A DNA stretch of 64,000 nucleotides, from assembly GCA_035687365.1 (NCBI GenBank), contig DASRXU010000430.1, positions 1 to 64,000 of the forward strand. Reading direction: 5' to 3'. Source of the stretch: DASPSM01 sp035687365 (GTDB lineage Bacteria > Planctomycetota > Planctomycetia > Planctomycetales > Planctomycetaceae). The notes below the pieces were generated by a model, which saw nothing but the letters and a program-made list of their open reading frames with translations, was not told the origin of the DNA and ran no database searches. Numbering within the stretch: the first letter of the stretch is position 1; each line of letters begins with the position of its first letter. The position numbers and the translations under genes are program-made. This document shows positions 26,422 through 36,106 of the stretch, piece after piece.

Positions 26422-27456
26422 ATGGATCTCGAACGCTACAGCAAACAAGTTCTCTTCACCGAGATCGGCGAAGCCGGCCAGCGCAAACTGTTGGCGGGCC
26501 GGGCCGTGTTGCTCGGCTGCGGAGCGCTCGGCAGCGTCTTGGCCGAGACACTGGTTCGCGCCGGCGTCGGACACCTAAGGATTGTCGATCGCGATTTCGT
26601 CGAACTTAGCAATCTCCAGCGCCAGGTCCTGTTCGACGAGTCCGACGTGGCCGAACGGCTGCCTAAGGCCGTCGCCGCCGCCGCCAAGCTCCGACGAATT
26701 AACAGCAGCGTGAGCATCGAACCGGTCGTCGTCGACGTCGAGCACACGAATGTGCTCTCGCTGATCGAGGGGTTCAATTTGATTCTCGACGGTTCGGATA
26801 ACTTCGAGCTGCGGTTTCTCATCAACGACGCGTCACTCGACACTGGCATCCCTTGGCTCTACGCGGGGGTCATCGGCAGCCATGGTCAAGTAATGCCGAT
26901 CTTTCCCAACCAGTCGGCCTGCTTGCGTTGCTTGATCGAGCGCGTGCCCGACGCGGGTAGCACCGAAACCTGCGATACGGCCGGCGTTCTTGGACCGGCC
27001 GTCCAAGTGGTGGCCTCGCTCGAGGCGGTGGCCGCGCTGAAGTTCCTCTCAGGTCAGCCCGAAAAGGTTGCGCGAACGCTGAGCTACGTCGACGTCTGGG
27101 ACGGCACGTTGCGACAATTGAATGTCGCCGACCTGCGGGAAAAATCCGATTGCCCGGCCTGCAAGCACGGGGAGCGGCTGTGGCTCTCAGGAGAGATGGG
27201 CTCGCGCACGAGCGTGCTCTGTGGCCGCAACGCGGTCCAAGTTTCGCCGACCGAACGTGGCGAACTTGTACTCGAGGACCTGGCTGCACGACTCACGAGC
27301 GCCGGCGAAGTCCAATTCAACGATTATCTACTGCGACTCTCGCCCCACGGGAGCCCGTTCGAGCTGACCGTCTTTCGCGACGGGCGGGCGATCATCAAGG
27401 GGACCGACGACTTGGGGATTGCGCGGGGCGTTTACTCGCGATACGTCGGCAGCTGA
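26422..27456 (+). CDS. ThiF/MoeB/HesA-family E1-like adenylyltransferase
   Basis: 344 aa. Enzymes of this family adenylate the C-terminal Gly-Gly of a small sulfur-carrier protein such as ThiS or MoaD, for thiamin, molybdopterin or cysteine synthesis. Seen: RYSKQVLFTEIGEAGQ N-terminus, the nucleotide loop LLGCGALGSVLAETLVRAGVG, DRDFVELSNLQRQVLF, and DGSDNFELRFLINDA with the catalytic aspartate region. Zinc ligands are CLRC and CPAC, and the adenylate-accepting cysteine region is TCDTAGVLGP. The C-terminal 75 residues resemble the small beta-grasp-like tail often fused to these enzymes (VLCGRNAVQV ... YSRYVGS). No thiS, moaD or moa/thi partner is nearby, so the pathway is undecided. Confidence 0.9.
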   Translation: MDLERYSKQVLFTEIGEAGQRKLLAGRAVLLGCGALGSVLAETLVRAGVGHLRIVDRDFVELSNLQRQVLFDESDVAERLPKAVAAAAKLRRINSSVSIEPVVVDVEHTNVLSLIEGFNLILDGSDNFELRFLINDASLDTGIPWLYAGVIGSHGQVMPIFPNQSACLRCLIERVPDAGSTETCDTAGVLGPAVQVVASLEAVAALKFLSGQPEKVARTLSYVDVWDGTLRQLNVADLREKSDCPACKHGERLWLSGEMGSRTSVLCGRNAVQVSPTERGELVLEDLAARLTSAGEVQFNDYLLRLSPHGSPFELTVFRDGRAIIKGTDDLGIARGVYSRYVGS

Positions 27457-27509
27457 TCGAACGGTCTGCAGGCGAGAACTCGCAGCCTTTCGAGCCGCGA
27501 CCGTGTGGG

Positions 27510-27543
27510 AGCGGGCTATAGTCCGCTGGCGTCATAGCCCGCT
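27510..27543. terminator. Inverted repeat between convergent thiF-like and uvrA genes
   Basis: AGCGGGCTAT (27510-27519) pairs perfectly with ATAGCCCGCT (27534-27543) around a 14-nt loop. Position between two convergent stops suggests a bidirectional terminator, though no long T tract follows on either strand. The ends of the loop can also pair with the stem in an alternative fold. Confidence 0.55.
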
Positions 27544-27583
27544 TGCTGACGCGCGCGGCTCTCAGACGTTCGCTGCCCTTCGG

Positions 27584-30500
27584 TCACAGCCCCGCGTGTT
27601 CTTTGACGAAGCTCGCCAGCGACTGGGCGACGACTTGCTCGGGTTTGTCGAAACGGATTTGGATTTGATCGCGGCCGTTGCCCGTCGTCGAGATCTCCCG
27701 TGCACCGCCGAACTCGGTAATTCGGCCGAGAGCCACACGGCCCGATTCGTTGTAGAGCGACAAGTCGACCCCCTGCCGCCGCTTGGTGTGCACGGCTGCC
27801 CACACCGCTTCGGAGTTCTTGCGGCGGAAGTACACGACCTGCTTGTTGCCCCAGTCGATCTCGGCTTGTGGATCGGCCGATTGCAGCAGATCGAAGAGTC
27901 GCTCGAGCAAGTCCGGCTCCCAGCGGACTCGCTTGCCGCTCGGGAAGCCCTTGCGCGAGACATGCCACTTGCGTCCCAGCACCTTCCAGGGGGTCAGCTC
28001 GGCCGGATTTAGCTTTTTGCGACCCACCGCGCCGAGAAAGGCCTCCGCGGCCTTCTCCAGAAACTTGTCGAAGGCCGGCGTCTCGATCTCGCGCAGCCAG
28101 TGCACCGTCACGGCCACTTCCTGCCAGGGGCCTTTGACGTTGCGAACTCGCACACGATCAGACCGACCGTAGACCGGCAACTCATCCAGATCGTCGAGCG
28201 ACTTGAGAGCCAGTTGTTGTTGCAGGCGGTCTTGATCGAAGGTCTTTTTCGGCACGCGAAACCGCAGCGTCAACAACCATTCGTCTCCGGTGAGCGCGTG
28301 CAGAAACCAGGCCCCGGTTCGCTCTTTGCCCGTGATCTCCACCACGGAGCGATCATTCCAGTCGGCCGATGCAAAGCCGGGCCGACTTTCAATCCAGTCG
28401 ACGACTTTTTCGAGCGCGGCAGACTCCCACCGCGGCGGCTTGCCGTTGTGAGAGACGTGATCGACCGTATGCCAGCGACGACCGTCCGTCTGCCAGGGCA
28501 TTTTGGACTCGCGGCCGACCTGCTTGAGGTCGAGGTCTCCCTCGCGCTTCGTCGCCGCCTCTTTCGCGCTAAACACCTCACGCTCGGATCGCGTTCCCGA
28601 TTTGAGCACGGCCGCCAGGAATTCTCCGGTGTGCGAGCGCAACGCGCCGTTGCCAGATTTGCCGTTCGCCTTTTTCAACTCTTTGGCCCGGGCGACAATC
28701 TCCTCGGGCGTGCCGAAGGCTACGATCTGTCCGCCGGCGTCGCCCGCTTCGGGCCCGACGTCCACGATCCAATCGGCCGTCTTGATGACGTCGAGATTGT
28801 GCTCAATGACGACCACGGTGTTGCCCTGCTCAACTAGGCTGTTGAGCACCTTGAGCAGCTTGTCGATATCGTCGAAGTGCAGCCCGGTGGTTGGCTCGTC
28901 GAGAATGTATAGCGTCTTGCCCGTGTCGGGACGGGCCAATTCGGCCGCCAGCTTCACGCGTTGCGCTTCGCCTCCGGAAAGTGTGGGGGCGGACTGGCCC
29001 AGCGTGAGATAATCGAGGCCGATCGCGCACAGCGTGGCCAGGTAGCGGCGAATGCGCGGGATGTTTTCAAATAGCTCCAATGCCTGGCCGATCGGCATCT
29101 CCAGCACGTCGGCAATCGATTGGCCGCGGTATTTGACACCCAGCGTTTCGCGGTTGTAGCGTTTGCCGCGACACGTCTCGCACTCGACCCAAACGTCGGG
29201 CAGAAAGTGCATTTGAATGCACTTCTGGCCGTTCCCCTCGCAGTCGTCGCAGCGCCCGCCCGGCCGATTGAAGCTGAATCGCGCCGGCCGATAGCCGCGG
29301 ACCTTGGCCTCGGGCAAGCGCGCGAACAGTTCGCGGATCGAATCGAAAACGCCCGTGTAAGTAGCCGGGTTGGATGCCGGCGTGTTCCCCAAGGGCTGCT
29401 GGTCGACGATGATCACCTTGTTAATCTGCTCGAGGCCTTGCAGCTCGTCGTACGGTCCCGGTGTCTCGCCCGCGCGATTGAGTTTTTTGGAAACCGCCCG
29501 GGCCAGCGTGTCTTCGATCAGCGAGCTTTTGCCCGAGCCAGAGACCCCGGTCACACAGACAAACGTGCCGAGCGGAATATACAGATCGACGCCACGCAAA
29601 TTGTTGAGTCGGGCGCCGCGCAGTCCGATCCACCCACCTCCGGGAGTTTCCTCGCCTTCACACGAGGGCCGCATCCGTCGCGTCGCGGGGATGGGGATCT
29701 CCTTGCGTCCTGACAGATACTGCCCGGTGAGCGATTTCGGCGACTCTAATACGGCCGCAGGCGTGCCTTCCGCCGTGATCGTCCCGCCGAAGCGACCGGC
29801 ACCCGGACCAAAGTCGTACAATCGGTCGGCCGCTGCCAGCACCTCGCGGTCGTGCTCGACCATGACTACCGTGTTGCCCAAGTCTCGCAATCGACGCAAC
29901 GCTTCGAGCAGGCGGTCGTTATCGCGCGGGTGCAGGCCGATCGTCGGCTCGTCGAGCACGTAGAGTACGCCGGTGAGCGCGCGGCCGATTTGGCCGGCGA
30001 GACGAATCCGCTGCGTCTCGCCTCCCGAAAGCGTCGGCAGCGGCCGAGCCAGCATGAGATATTCAAGCCCGACGTCGACCAAAAACCCGAGTCGGCTGGT
30101 CGCCTCGTTGATCAGGTCGCCGGCCACCTTCTTCTGCGCGGCCGACAGCGGAATGCTTTTCAGAAAGGCCAGCGATTCATCGAGCGGCAACGAGCAGAGT
30201 TGGTGAATCGTGCGGTCGAGGAACCGCGCAGCCGCCGCATCGGCTCGCAGCCGACTGCCTCCGCACCACGAGCAGGGAACCTCACCCACCAGTTCGTGCA
30301 GCTTTTGCCGGTACGCGTACGAGACGCGGGATGATTCTTCGATTGCCGGGAACAGTCCCTTGTACTGGAACTTCCAGTCCGACTTTTTGCCGACCGTGAT
30401 CCAGCGGTCGCCCGTTCCGTGCAGCACGAGTCGCTGTTGGGTCGGCTCAAGCCGCTCGAACGGCACATCGAGCGGGATTTTGAATTGCCGCGCCCAGGCC

Positions 30501-33500
30501 TCGAGCATTTTTGCGAAGACCGGATTCTGTGCAGGATTCGGCCACGCGGCGATGGCCCCGGCCGACAGCGGTTGTTTGGCATCGGCGATCAGGGCCGTAA
30601 GATTTGTCCCCTGTTCCGTGCCCAACCCCTCGCATGACGGGCACCAGCCGAGCGGGCTGTTGAACGAGAAGCTGTTCGGCGTCAGTTCTTCGAAGCTGCG
30701 GCCGCATTGATGGCAAGCGAAGTGCAGGCTGTATCGATCGACGATCCACTCGTCATCGGGGAGCTCGTCGTCAACGCGGGCGACAGAGATCGTGCCCCGT
30801 CCCGAGTCGAGCGCCGTTTCAATCGATCCGGCGATGCGCGAGCGGGCTTTGGGGTCGACGGCGATCCGGTCAATCACGATTTCGACGGCGTGCTTACGGC
30901 GGCGATCGATCTGCGGCACGTCTTCCAGGCGATAGATCTTGCCGTCGATCCGTACCCGCAGAAATCCCTGCAGCTGCACCCGCTGCCAGAGCGTGTCGTA
31001 ACTCTGACCGACCGCGACCTCTTGCGGAGCCAGGAGAATCAGTCGCGTCCCAGCCGGGAAGGCCAGCAGCTTATCGACGATTTGGTCGGACGTCTGCGTC
31101 TCGACGGGGATGCCGCAATCGGGGCAGTAGAGCTTGCCGAGCCGCGCGTACAGAATCCGCAGATAATCGTAAATTTCGGTGACGGTGCCGACAGTCGAGC
31201 GGGGCGAGTGGCCGGAGGCTTTTTGCTCGATGGCTATCGCCGGCGACAGGCCGTGAATGTGGTCGACCTTGGGCTTGGGCATTTGCCCGAGGAATTGACG
31301 GGCGTACGCGGAGAGCGATTCGACGTAACGCCGCTGTCCTTCCGCATAGAGAGTGTCCATCGCCAGTGACGATTTGCCGCTGCCGCTGGGGCCGCAGAAC
31401 ACACTTATCTGTTCGCGGGGGACGCGGACGTCGACGTGTTGCAAATTATGTTGTGCAGCGCCACGGATCACGATCTCGTTGGTCGACGCGCCGTTTTGTC
31501 CGTTGGTGTCCACCTCGTCTGCGAATTGCCAGCGACCAGCGGGGACCGAGGCGGCGGCAATTCCCGCGGCCTTTGCCTTTTTGCCCACCACTTTCGCAGC
31601 CGGCACCTTGGTCAGACGAGTCGACGGGAGCACCTCTCGGAGAGCTTGCCCGGTGTAGGAATCGGGACAAGCCGCAACATCTTCAGGCGTTCCCGCGACT
31701 ACGATCTGGCCGCCACCCGAGCCGCCGTCGGGACCCAGGTCGATAATCCAGTCGGCCGTTTTGATCACGTCGAGGTTGTGCTCGACCACCACAACGGTGT
31801 TGCCGGCGATGACAAATCCATGCAACACTTCCAGCAACTTCTGAATGTCGGCGAAGTGCAGCCCGGTCGTCGGCTCGTCGAGTAGATAGAGGGTGCGGCC
31901 CGTCGACCGCTTTCCCAACTCCCGTGCGAGCTTGATCCGCTGCGCCTCGCCGCCCGACAACGTCGGCGAAGGCTGCCCCAGCTTGAGGTAATCCAGGCCG
32001 ACGTCGTGCAAGGTTTGCAACAAGGCGCAGATGTTGGGAATGTTCTTGAAGTGCTCGAGTCCCTCTTGCACGTCCATCTCGAGGATTTCGGCGATCGTCT
32101 TGCCCTTATAGCGCACTTCCAGCGTTTCGCGTTTGAATCGTTTCCCCTGGCAAACGGGGCAAGTCACCCAGACGTCGGCCAGAAAATCCATTTCCAGCCG
32201 GTTGGCTCCCCGCCCCTCGCACGCCTCGCAGCGGCCGTCGGCGACGTTGAAGCTGAATCGTCCCGGCTTGAAACCGCGCATCTTTGATTCGGGAAGCTGG
32301 GCGAACAAGTCGCGAATCAGATCGAACAGCTTGACGTACGTTGCCGGGTTGGAGCGCGGCGTGCGGCCGATCGGCGACTGGTCGATGTCGATGGCTTTGT
32401 CGAGGTGGTCGAGTCCCGTGATTTTGGAATGCGCGCCGGGACGTCCTTTGCCCTTGTTCAAGTCGCGGTTGAGCGTTTCCCACAGAATGTCGTTCACCAG
32501 TGAGCTTTTCCCGGAACCGCTCACGCCCGTGACGCAGACGAAATTCTCGAGCGGAAAAGTAACGTCGAGATTGCGGAGGTTGTTGTGCCGCGCGCCGGTG
32601 ATCTTGAGAGCCTTCTTGCCGCGGGGCCGTCGCTCGGCCGGGACGGGAATCACCAAGTCGCCGGAGAGATACTTGCCCGTGAGGCTCTTGGGCTCGTTGC
32701 GGAGATCCTCAACCGTGCCTTGGGCGACCACCTCGCCACCGCGGACTCCTGGTCCCGGTCCGAAATCGACGACATGATCGGCGGCCCGCATCGTCTCCTC
32801 GTCGTGCTCGACGACGATGACCGTATTCCCCTGGTCGCGGAGATTCTTGAGGCTATCCAACAGCAGCGTGTTGTCGCGGGGATGCAGGCCGATTGAAGGC
32901 TCGTCGAGAATGTAAACGACGCCGACGAGGCCACAGCCGATCTGTGCGGCGAGTCGAATCCGCTGTGTTTCACCGCCGGACAACGTAGGGGCACTCCGCT
33001 CCAGCGTGAGATAATCGAGTCCGCAGCGGAGTAAAAAGCCCAGCCGCCCTCGGATTTCCTTGAGCGCCTCGGCCGCGATCATCTGCCGCGTCTCGTCCAG
33101 CTCGAGCGATTGGAAGAACGCGAAAGCGTCCCGGATGCTGAGATTGCAAACGTCCGGGAGGCTGAGCTGCATGGCTCGCTTCGGCGTGCGGAACGATTCG
33201 CTACTGGAGGCAATCCGCACGCTGCGAGCCTGCGGGTTGAGCCGCGTCCCTTGGCAGTCGACGCACGGCACAATCTCCATGTACTTTTCGAGCTGTCGGC
33301 GGCGCATGATGTTCTTGGCTTTGCGGTAGCTCTCCAGGAGTTCGGCGATCAGGCCGCCGTAGGTGCCGCCGTGCTTCCAGATTCCGCCGGAATAGCGCCA
33401 CGAGTAGGTGATGTGGCGATCGCCCGTCCCGTGCAGGAATTGGTTTTGGGCCTCGGCCGGCAGATCGCGCCAGGGCATCTTCAGTAACGAGTCTTCGGGA

Positions 33501-34567
33501 AGGCCCAAGTCCTTCTCGATCGAGTTGGCGACACCTTTATAGATGTGTTTCCGCCAGCGACCGATTTTGCCGATCGGGCCCACGACCTCGACGGCACCCT
33601 GCCAGAGGCTCTTCGAATCGTCGGGGATCAGTCGATCGAGCAAGAAATCGTGCCGCAGGCCGAGACCGGTGCACTTCGGGCACATACCGAGCGGACTATT
33701 GAAGCTGAAGAGTTGCGGCGTCGGCGGTTCATAGCTGATGCCGCAATGCGTGCACGCGTATTGCGAGCTGTACCGATTTTCGGTGGCCACCGGCTCGTCA
33801 GCACTCTTGTCCCGCGCTGCGCGTTGCCCCGCGCTGTTGGCGGCGGGCGACTCCTGAGTGACGACCAGAGTGCCGTTGGACAGCTTGAGGGCTGTTTCGA
33901 CTGAGTCCGTCAGCCGGGTGCGGGAGACTTCACCGGCCACGAGACGGTCGACAACGACTTCGATCGTGTGGCGCATCTGGCGGTCGAGCCGCAGGTTGTC
34001 GGAGAGCTGAACCGTCTTTCCGTCAACGCGAGCCCTTAAGAAGCCTTGCCGCCGGAGGTCTTCGAAGAGGTCTTGATATTCGCCCTTCTGCTGCTGAATG
34101 ACCGGCGCAAGCAACTGAATTCGTGTTCCCGACGGAATGCGGGAGACGTGCTCGATGATCTGCTCGACGGTCTGGGCGGTGATCTGCCGGCCGCAGTTTG
34201 CGCAAAACCCCGTGCCGACGCGGGCGAACAACACGCGCAGGTAGTCGTAAATCTCCGTAATCGTGCCGACCGTGCTGCGAGGATTGCGGCCGCTGGCTTT
34301 CTGCTGAATCGAAATCGACGGAGCGAGCCCAGAGACCGAGTCGACCTCTGGCTTGGGCATTTGCCCCAGGAACTGTCGGGCATAGCTAGAGAGCGACTCG
34401 ACATAACGCCGTTGTCCCTCGGCGTACAGCGTGTCGAAAGCGAGCGAACTCTTGCCGGAGCCGCTCACTCCGGTCATGCAGATCAACCGGTTGCGCGGGA
34501 GCCGCAGATTGACGTTTCGCAGGTTATGCTCGCGGGCTCCGCGAATGATGATGTCTGACGCAGGCAT
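27584..34567 (-). CDS. uvrA: Tandem UvrA-UvrA fusion, excinuclease ABC subunit A, with novel C-terminal extension
   Basis: 2327 aa against about 940 for UvrA. DNA damage recognition ATPase of nucleotide excision repair. Residues 1-~1000 are one complete UvrA, ~1028-~1985 a second, joined by an Ala/Lys linker (KVVGKKAKAAGIAAA). Each copy has two ABC domains: Walker A motifs GVSGSGKSS, GVSGSGKSS, GPSGSGKSS, GVSGSGKSS. Each has the UvrA zinc sites (CTHC...CPKC and CEAC...CPVC in copy 1; CHQC...CPSC and CDDC...CETC in copy 2). SGGE(T/A)QR signatures occur four times. A single chain may thus replace the UvrA2 dimer. From about residue 2020 an unrecognised domain appears twice (PWQTDGRRWH and PWKVLGRKWH units). 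The fusion is uninterrupted by any stop. Confidence 0.95.
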   Translation of the reverse strand: MPASDIIIRGAREHNLRNVNLRLPRNRLICMTGVSGSGKSSLAFDTLYAEGQRRYVESLSSYARQFLGQMPKPEVDSVSGLAPSISIQQKASGRNPRSTVGTITEIYDYLRVLFARVGTGFCANCGRQITAQTVEQIIEHVSRIPSGTRIQLLAPVIQQQKGEYQDLFEDLRRQGFLRARVDGKTVQLSDNLRLDRQMRHTIEVVVDRLVAGEVSRTRLTDSVETALKLSNGTLVVTQESPAANSAGQRAARDKSADEPVATENRYSSQYACTHCGISYEPPTPQLFSFNSPLGMCPKCTGLGLRHDFLLDRLIPDDSKSLWQGAVEVVGPIGKIGRWRKHIYKGVANSIEKDLGLPEDSLLKMPWRDLPAEAQNQFLHGTGDRHITYSWRYSGGIWKHGGTYGGLIAELLESYRKAKNIMRRRQLEKYMEIVPCVDCQGTRLNPQARSVRIASSSESFRTPKRAMQLSLPDVCNLSIRDAFAFFQSLELDETRQMIAAEALKEIRGRLGFLLRCGLDYLTLERSAPTLSGGETQRIRLAAQIGCGLVGVVYILDEPSIGLHPRDNTLLLDSLKNLRDQGNTVIVVEHDEETMRAADHVVDFGPGPGVRGGEVVAQGTVEDLRNEPKSLTGKYLSGDLVIPVPAERRPRGKKALKITGARHNNLRNLDVTFPLENFVCVTGVSGSGKSSLVNDILWETLNRDLNKGKGRPGAHSKITGLDHLDKAIDIDQSPIGRTPRSNPATYVKLFDLIRDLFAQLPESKMRGFKPGRFSFNVADGRCEACEGRGANRLEMDFLADVWVTCPVCQGKRFKRETLEVRYKGKTIAEILEMDVQEGLEHFKNIPNICALLQTLHDVGLDYLKLGQPSPTLSGGEAQRIKLARELGKRSTGRTLYLLDEPTTGLHFADIQKLLEVLHGFVIAGNTVVVVEHNLDVIKTADWIIDLGPDGGSGGGQIVVAGTPEDVAACPDSYTGQALREVLPSTRLTKVPAAKVVGKKAKAAGIAAASVPAGRWQFADEVDTNGQNGASTNEIVIRGAAQHNLQHVDVRVPREQISVFCGPSGSGKSSLAMDTLYAEGQRRYVESLSAYARQFLGQMPKPKVDHIHGLSPAIAIEQKASGHSPRSTVGTVTEIYDYLRILYARLGKLYCPDCGIPVETQTSDQIVDKLLAFPAGTRLILLAPQEVAVGQSYDTLWQRVQLQGFLRVRIDGKIYRLEDVPQIDRRRKHAVEIVIDRIAVDPKARSRIAGSIETALDSGRGTISVARVDDELPDDEWIVDRYSLHFACHQCGRSFEELTPNSFSFNSPLGWCPSCEGLGTEQGTNLTALIADAKQPLSAGAIAAWPNPAQNPVFAKMLEAWARQFKIPLDVPFERLEPTQQRLVLHGTGDRWITVGKKSDWKFQYKGLFPAIEESSRVSYAYRQKLHELVGEVPCSWCGGSRLRADAAAARFLDRTIHQLCSLPLDESLAFLKSIPLSAAQKKVAGDLINEATSRLGFLVDVGLEYLMLARPLPTLSGGETQRIRLAGQIGRALTGVLYVLDEPTIGLHPRDNDRLLEALRRLRDLGNTVVMVEHDREVLAAADRLYDFGPGAGRFGGTITAEGTPAAVLESPKSLTGQYLSGRKEIPIPATRRMRPSCEGEETPGGGWIGLRGARLNNLRGVDLYIPLGTFVCVTGVSGSGKSSLIEDTLARAVSKKLNRAGETPGPYDELQGLEQINKVIIVDQQPLGNTPASNPATYTGVFDSIRELFARLPEAKVRGYRPARFSFNRPGGRCDDCEGNGQKCIQMHFLPDVWVECETCRGKRYNRETLGVKYRGQSIADVLEMPIGQALELFENIPRIRRYLATLCAIGLDYLTLGQSAPTLSGGEAQRVKLAAELARPDTGKTLYILDEPTTGLHFDDIDKLLKVLNSLVEQGNTVVVIEHNLDVIKTADWIVDVGPEAGDAGGQIVAFGTPEEIVARAKELKKANGKSGNGALRSHTGEFLAAVLKSGTRSEREVFSAKEAATKREGDLDLKQVGRESKMPWQTDGRRWHTVDHVSHNGKPPRWESAALEKVVDWIESRPGFASADWNDRSVVEITGKERTGAWFLHALTGDEWLLTLRFRVPKKTFDQDRLQQQLALKSLDDLDELPVYGRSDRVRVRNVKGPWQEVAVTVHWLREIETPAFDKFLEKAAEAFLGAVGRKKLNPAELTPWKVLGRKWHVSRKGFPSGKRVRWEPDLLERLFDLLQSADPQAEIDWGNKQVVYFRRKNSEAVWAAVHTKRRQGVDLSLYNESGRVALGRITEFGGAREISTTGNGRDQIQIRFDKPEQVVAQSLASFVKEHAGL

Positions 34568-34704
34568 AAATGCGAAACCGCATCACTCCATTACGAACCG
34601 CAACGGCAACGTCGCCATGATACCCAGGGGCACAGCGACGCGCGGAAGAACGCAAGACAAACCGGCCTGCCATCGCGGCAAGAACAGATCGGCGTTGCCA
34701 ACAA

Positions 34705-35064
34705 TTACTCGACAGGGTCCGCCGGCGGCTTTTCGTCCGGAGCCGCCTCCCGATTCCAACTGACGGCGGGAAAATCCGGATTGTCCGGATTGGTCGGCGG
34801 CGGTCGCTTCACCGGCGGATGAACGGGAATGTCCGTGGGGAAGTCCGCCAATTGGGACTCGTCTGACTCGGGATTGGCTGGTTCCGGTACGCGGACTTGG
34901 GGCTTCGGTCGGGGCAACTCCACCAGCCGCATCGGGACCCCTTCCCTCGTACATCCACAGATCCGGGAAGTTGCCTGTCCTTCCGACCGCATCTGTCGAT
35001 GGCACTCAGGACATTCCCAGACCCGCCGAACGTCCAGGTCTAACCGCATTCCCGGACCCTTCAT
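34705..35064 (-). CDS. Small zinc-ribbon-like protein, proline-rich tail
   Basis: 119 aa, upstream of uvrA on the same strand with a 137-bp gap. Residues 17-38 hold CPEC, then CGC about 16 residues on, resembling a C4 zinc ribbon in which one ligand pair is spaced CxC. The remaining two thirds are proline-rich and acidic (RPKPQVRVPEP, PVKRPPPTNPDNP) and probably disordered. No signal peptide. Family not recognised; a DNA- or protein-binding role is only a guess. Coding potential is moderate: it is a clean frame in an otherwise empty stretch and does not overlap another gene. Confidence 0.55.
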   Translation of the reverse strand: MKGPGMRLDLDVRRVWECPECHRQMRSEGQATSRICGCTREGVPMRLVELPRPKPQVRVPEPANPESDESQLADFPTDIPVHPPVKRPPPTNPDNPDFPAVSWNREAAPDEKPPADPVE

Positions 35065-35258
35065 GGTTCCCCCTTCTTGCCATCAGGCCGCCGCAACCAC
35101 ACCTCGGGTCGTTTCTCAATTTTAGGCGCCATGACTCCGGCGGCCAAATGACTCCACCTGGATTATGGGGCGAGGGTCAACACCCGCTCCCTTGCTGTCG
35201 CGCCCCGCACTATCATTCCTGGGAGTCGCTTTCTCGATCGACACTGCGGACCCGTTTG

Positions 35259-36002
35259 ATGCCATCGGAAAAGACGGAAGCCCTCATCATCCGACTGGCC
35301 GACTTCAGCGAAACCAGTCGCGTGGTCACGTTTTTTACGGAGGATTTTGGTCGAATATCGGCTTTGGCGAAGGGAGGCAAACGGCTTAAAGGGCCGTTTG
35401 ATGCTGCTCTTGACCTGCTTTCCGTGTGTGAGATAGTGTTGCTTCGCAAATCGTCCGGTGGTCTGGACCTATTGACGGAAGCCCGGCTCATTTCGCGATT
35501 CAGGCCGCAAGGCCGGGAGCTTAATCGCTTCTACGGAGGCTATTACGTCGCCGAGCTTCTGTCGGGACTAACGGCCGAACACGACCCACACCGGCGACTC
35601 TATCGCGAGTCCATCCAAACCCTGGAAAGGCTTCAGGAGGCGGATCCCAAAATCACAATCCTGCGTTTCGAGCTGGCGACTCTCCGCGAGATCGGCCAAC
35701 TTCCCGCGTTCGACGTCTGTGTCGGATGCGGGCGGGCGGCGGATAGCGGCGGGACGTGGCTCTTTTCGGCTGCGCAAGGTGGTCTGATCTGTCCAAATTG
35801 TGGAAAGGAGTCGACGGCTCGAATTCGCATTTCGGCGGGAACGGCGGCGGTGCTGCGCCGGCTGGCCGAAGAATCGGAGGCGGTCGCTGACCGCCTGGCC
35901 CTTTCACCCCGACAGTTCCAGGAAGCGCGAGAAGTAGTGACAGCCGCCATTTGCCACGCGCTGGGACATCCCCCCAAAATGCTCCGCTACATTTCTGCTT
36001 GA
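35259..36002 (+). CDS. recO: DNA repair protein RecO
   Basis: 247 aa from ATG 35259 (MPSEKTEALIIRLADFSETS). Mediates loading of RecA together with RecR at gaps. The N-terminal OB-fold shows SETSRVVTFFTEDFGRISALAKG and KGPFDAALDLLSVCEIVLLRK. The helical C-terminal part carries a C4 zinc site CVGCG ... CPNCG. The length and start fit the family exactly; a longer in-frame extension to 34971 would run through the divergent neighbour and lacks conservation. The gene lies divergent from the zinc-ribbon/uvrA genes and 104 bp before the bamD-like gene. Confidence 0.93.
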   Translation: MPSEKTEALIIRLADFSETSRVVTFFTEDFGRISALAKGGKRLKGPFDAALDLLSVCEIVLLRKSSGGLDLLTEARLISRFRPQGRELNRFYGGYYVAELLSGLTAEHDPHRRLYRESIQTLERLQEADPKITILRFELATLREIGQLPAFDVCVGCGRAADSGGTWLFSAAQGGLICPNCGKESTARIRISAGTAAVLRRLAEESEAVADRLALSPRQFQEAREVVTAAICHALGHPPKMLRYISA

Positions 36003-36106
36003 GCTTCAGTTTTCGACTTGCTGATTTCAGATTGAAGAAAGCGAACGCGGAATCTCATCTCCCTTTCCTGAGTTCATCGCTTCCTTTCCTCAAAAAGCAG
36101 TCACGG

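Noticed and set aside
34971..35258. N-terminal extension of RecO
   Set aside because: The extension overlaps the divergent small gene and does not match RecO; the ATG at 35259 gives the normal length.
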